Assembly: GCA_964398215.1 (NCBI GenBank)
Contig: CAYNNP010000298.1
Span: 1-6,799 of the forward strand
Origin: CAYNNP01 sp964398215
GTDB lineage: Bacteria; Planctomycetota; Planctomycetia; Pirellulales; Pirellulaceae
Direction of reading: 5' to 3'
DNA: 6,799 nt
The notes beneath the pieces are model-generated. The model did no database searches, was not told the origin of the DNA, and was given only the letters and a program-made list of their open reading frames with translations. Below, piece after piece: positions 4,956-6,799 of the stretch. The number at the start of each line of letters is the position of its first letter. Position 1 is the stretch's first letter. The translations under genes were made by a program, and so were the position numbers.

Positions 4956-6799
4956 TTACTCGCGGATAAGTTCAACGACAACTTCAAACTTCTGGTCGGC
5001 GGCTTGGAAAATAGCCGTTGATTCGAAGCTCTCTGCTGATAAAAAACGATTAGGTAATAAAGCGTGATAACCCCAATTGGACTTGTCTAATTCAAGACTC
5101 AGTTCGGTCGTTGTGTCGGTTTGCGACGTCGATGGACGCAGTCGAATCATTAACGAACTCTCTGCAGCCTTGTATGGTCTGAATATACCAAGTGTAAATT
5201 TGAGCGGATAAATTTGGACTTTGCCATCGCGAATCGGCATCACTTCTAAATGAAGATTCCTCATCACGCCAGCATGCTGGTTGTGGTCAAGGTCCACGAT
5301 CTTGCCACCATGCGGCGCATCCTCATGTCGATGGTGATGAACGTGATCGTGGTTGTGCGTTCCAGCAAAGCCATCATGGTCATGATCGTGTGTTTGGTCA
5401 CCGGCATGAGAGTGTCTATGATCATGATTGGAGTCAACGTTTGGATCAATCAATATTGCGGAATTGGTGGTTAAATCGCCCTTATAAGGAGCTTGATTGC
5501 GAAATGCACTCGCCCACCGCAAATATGTCTCTTCGACGTCGTTGACCGCCGCTCGGATCATCTCGGGATCGTCATGATCGTGAGCCAATTCGTGTTCCAA
5601 TGTTTCTAGCTTTTTTCGTATTAAATAACCTTGCATGCGTTGATAGGGCGTCACTTTGCCGCGGCGAATAAAAGCGCCGACCTCTAAACGTCGACTCCAT
5701 TCGTCCAGTCGCGGAATCCAAAACATGGCATGCTCCACCTTGCCACTACGCGCAGCTGGCAATGCCTCCCCCCGTACAAACCCGATTTGTTTCAAACATT
5801 CTTCCGTTGACGGATAGTACGCGTAGCACATCACGATACTGACCGCGACAAGCCCGCCTAAGAGGGTTCCGCCAACCACTCTGTCACTGACCCCGCGGTC
5901 AAACCTGCCGTATTCGTTCCCCGTCGTCTCGCCATTCGAATCCACAGGGCTCGAAGAATTCCAGGGACTTTCAAGTGTCATGCTCGTGACGCGAAACGCC
6001 ATGCCAAGGGCGAATCCGATTCCCAGAACCCACAGTGTGATTTGTTCCGCGACTCCGATGTTTTCTTGGACCTTTTCTTTCGCGAAATCCCATGTGGCCG
6101 AATCCAAGCTACGAACCGGATTGGAGTAAATGTCAAAGGCGTGTGTGTGATCCGACGGATCGACGCCTGGTGGAATCAGCGGTTTGTTGGTCGCATAGGC
6201 GATGGAGCCAACGATCAGAATCAAGCAGCCACACCACGTTGCGACGCTTTTGATTCCGAATTGACGGCCAAGCCAACCGATGGTTCCAAAGTTCATGCCG
6301 GCTCCCAATACCAACAGCACAAAAGCTGCGCCGGGCGAATTGGCATGTTGAAACATCATGCCCAGTTGGCTCATGATCAACATTGGCGTGGCATACGCGG
6401 GAATGGCAACGTAAATCATACGCGCCGGCGCCCACCAGTCATCACGATTCACGCCATGTTGCATCGCGCCCCAAGGTAAAAATGCTGCGAGCACAAGCAT
6501 CCCGGATGCCGCGATCAGTGCCCAGATGCCTGCCGGTCCGCAAAGCTGTCGACAGATGTAAACGAACGTTGCCAAGATTCGTTGAACGCCCGCGATATTC
6601 AAAAAACTAGAGTCAGCGGTTTCCTCTACGGGTTTGTTTTTCGAAATCGAGTCCCAAACAAATCCGACCAAGGTGACAACCGCTAGTGAAGCGAGCGCGA
6701 ACATCACGATGACGTAGGGCCGCGAAAGCGTCAGGCCATAAAGCAGCGAAAGTGGATTGAAAAGTGGCGCCGAGAGTGCAAATGCAGACATCGCGCCCG
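4956..6799 (-). CDS. ArsP_1 (DUF318)-type permease with His-rich, HGG-containing C-terminal extension, 5' end outside window
   Basis: The frame is open to the window edge. The first Met in the window (6789-6791, used for numbering below) is probably internal, because ALSAPLFNPLSLLYGLTL looks like the middle of the first permease repeat rather than a protein start. The first repeat, which would carry the family's N-terminal motifs, is therefore missing from view.

Membrane segments are visible at about residues 26-45, 88-106, 124-143, 153-172, 182-200, 251-268 and 306-324. The stretch VAIPAYATPMLIM followed by SPGAAFVLLVLGAGMNFGT (about 128-170) matches the second ArsP_1 repeat. Residues 350-440 are soluble and helical. 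Residues 455-490 are a His/Asp segment with 14 His in 34 residues, followed by APHGGKIVDLDH and a beta-rich domain to residue 611. Other small His clusters (HTHAFD at 215, HELAHDHDD at 400) add to the metal-binding look.

Known relatives export organoarsenicals (ArsP) or have been linked to Cu/Zn efflux (SO_0444 type). Metal export is inferred here and the substrate is unknown. The gene is followed by the DUF1559 gene after 3 nt. Confidence 0.85.
   Translation of the reverse strand, partial: GAMSAFALSAPLFNPLSLLYGLTLSRPYVIVMFALASLAVVTLVGFVWDSISKNKPVEETADSSFLNIAGVQRILATFVYICRQLCGPAGIWALIAASGMLVLAAFLPWGAMQHGVNRDDWWAPARMIYVAIPAYATPMLIMSQLGMMFQHANSPGAAFVLLVLGAGMNFGTIGWLGRQFGIKSVATWCGCLILIVGSIAYATNKPLIPPGVDPSDHTHAFDIYSNPVRSLDSATWDFAKEKVQENIGVAEQITLWVLGIGFALGMAFRVTSMTLESPWNSSSPVDSNGETTGNEYGRFDRGVSDRVVGGTLLGGLVAVSIVMCYAYYPSTEECLKQIGFVRGEALPAARSGKVEHAMFWIPRLDEWSRRLEVGAFIRRGKVTPYQRMQGYLIRKKLETLEHELAHDHDDPEMIRAAVNDVEETYLRWASAFRNQAPYKGDLTTNSAILIDPNVDSNHDHRHSHAGDQTHDHDHDGFAGTHNHDHVHHHRHEDAPHGGKIVDLDHNQHAGVMRNLHLEVMPIRDGKVQIYPLKFTLGIFRPYKAAESSLMIRLRPSTSQTDTTTELSLELDKSNWGYHALLPNRFLSAESFESTAIFQAADQKFEVVVELIRE

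Noticed and set aside
5269..5280. 12-bp palindrome CCAGCATGCTGG
   Set aside because: It lies inside the permease coding sequence, and one or two 12-bp palindromes are expected by chance in a window of this size.
5250..5474. Open frames on the plus strand and in another minus frame over the His-rich segment, rich in Met and Val or Met and Ile
   Set aside because: They are by-products of the repeated CAT/GAT codons of the His/Asp tract in the permease frame. Their composition is explained by that bias.

Overview
The window looks like a fragment of a Planctomycetes genome, most likely of the Pirellulaceae type. The strongest marker is a DUF1559 protein with a prepilin-like N-terminus and a C-terminal H-X9-DG motif, a family that is greatly expanded in that phylum. 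A secreted protein built from carboxypeptidase-regulatory-like modules, a secreted double-FAS1 protein and an ArsP_1-type permease with a long extra C-terminal part are consistent with this. Shine-Dalgarno sequences are weak or absent. A run of exactly 100 N (2750-2849) shows that this is a draft or binned assembly.

Layout. Positions 1-56 may hold the last 17 codons of a plus-strand gene, convergent with the next gene. Positions 108-2579 (minus) encode a large exported multi-domain protein: four carboxypeptidase-regulatory-like modules, an unrecognised segment, and a C-terminal domain that reads like the periplasmic domain of ExbD/TolR. Positions 2580-3001 are the divergent intergenic region. 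It contains the assembly gap, a hairpin touching the gap, and a perfect 16-bp palindrome just upstream of the FAS1 gene. Positions 3002-3898 (plus) encode a secreted protein with two FAS1 domains. Positions 3899-4007 separate two convergent genes and hold two hairpins, one of them a textbook intrinsic terminator for the minus strand. Positions 4008-4952 (minus) encode the DUF1559 pseudopilin-like protein. Positions 4956 to the window end (minus) encode most of a permease whose start lies outside the window.

How the genes may work together. The permease and DUF1559 genes are separated by only 3 nt, in the order permease then DUF1559, and end at one strong terminator, so they are very probably one transcript. 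The permease carries a His-rich segment (14 His in 34 residues) followed by a soluble domain beginning with an HGG motif, which suggests metal transport or metal sensing. The pairing of such a permease with a pseudopilin-like surface protein is the most system-like feature here. The FAS1 and carboxypeptidase-regulatory-like genes are divergent and both exported, but nothing in the sequence ties them functionally to the permease pair. I see no mobile element, CRISPR array, tRNA or rRNA.
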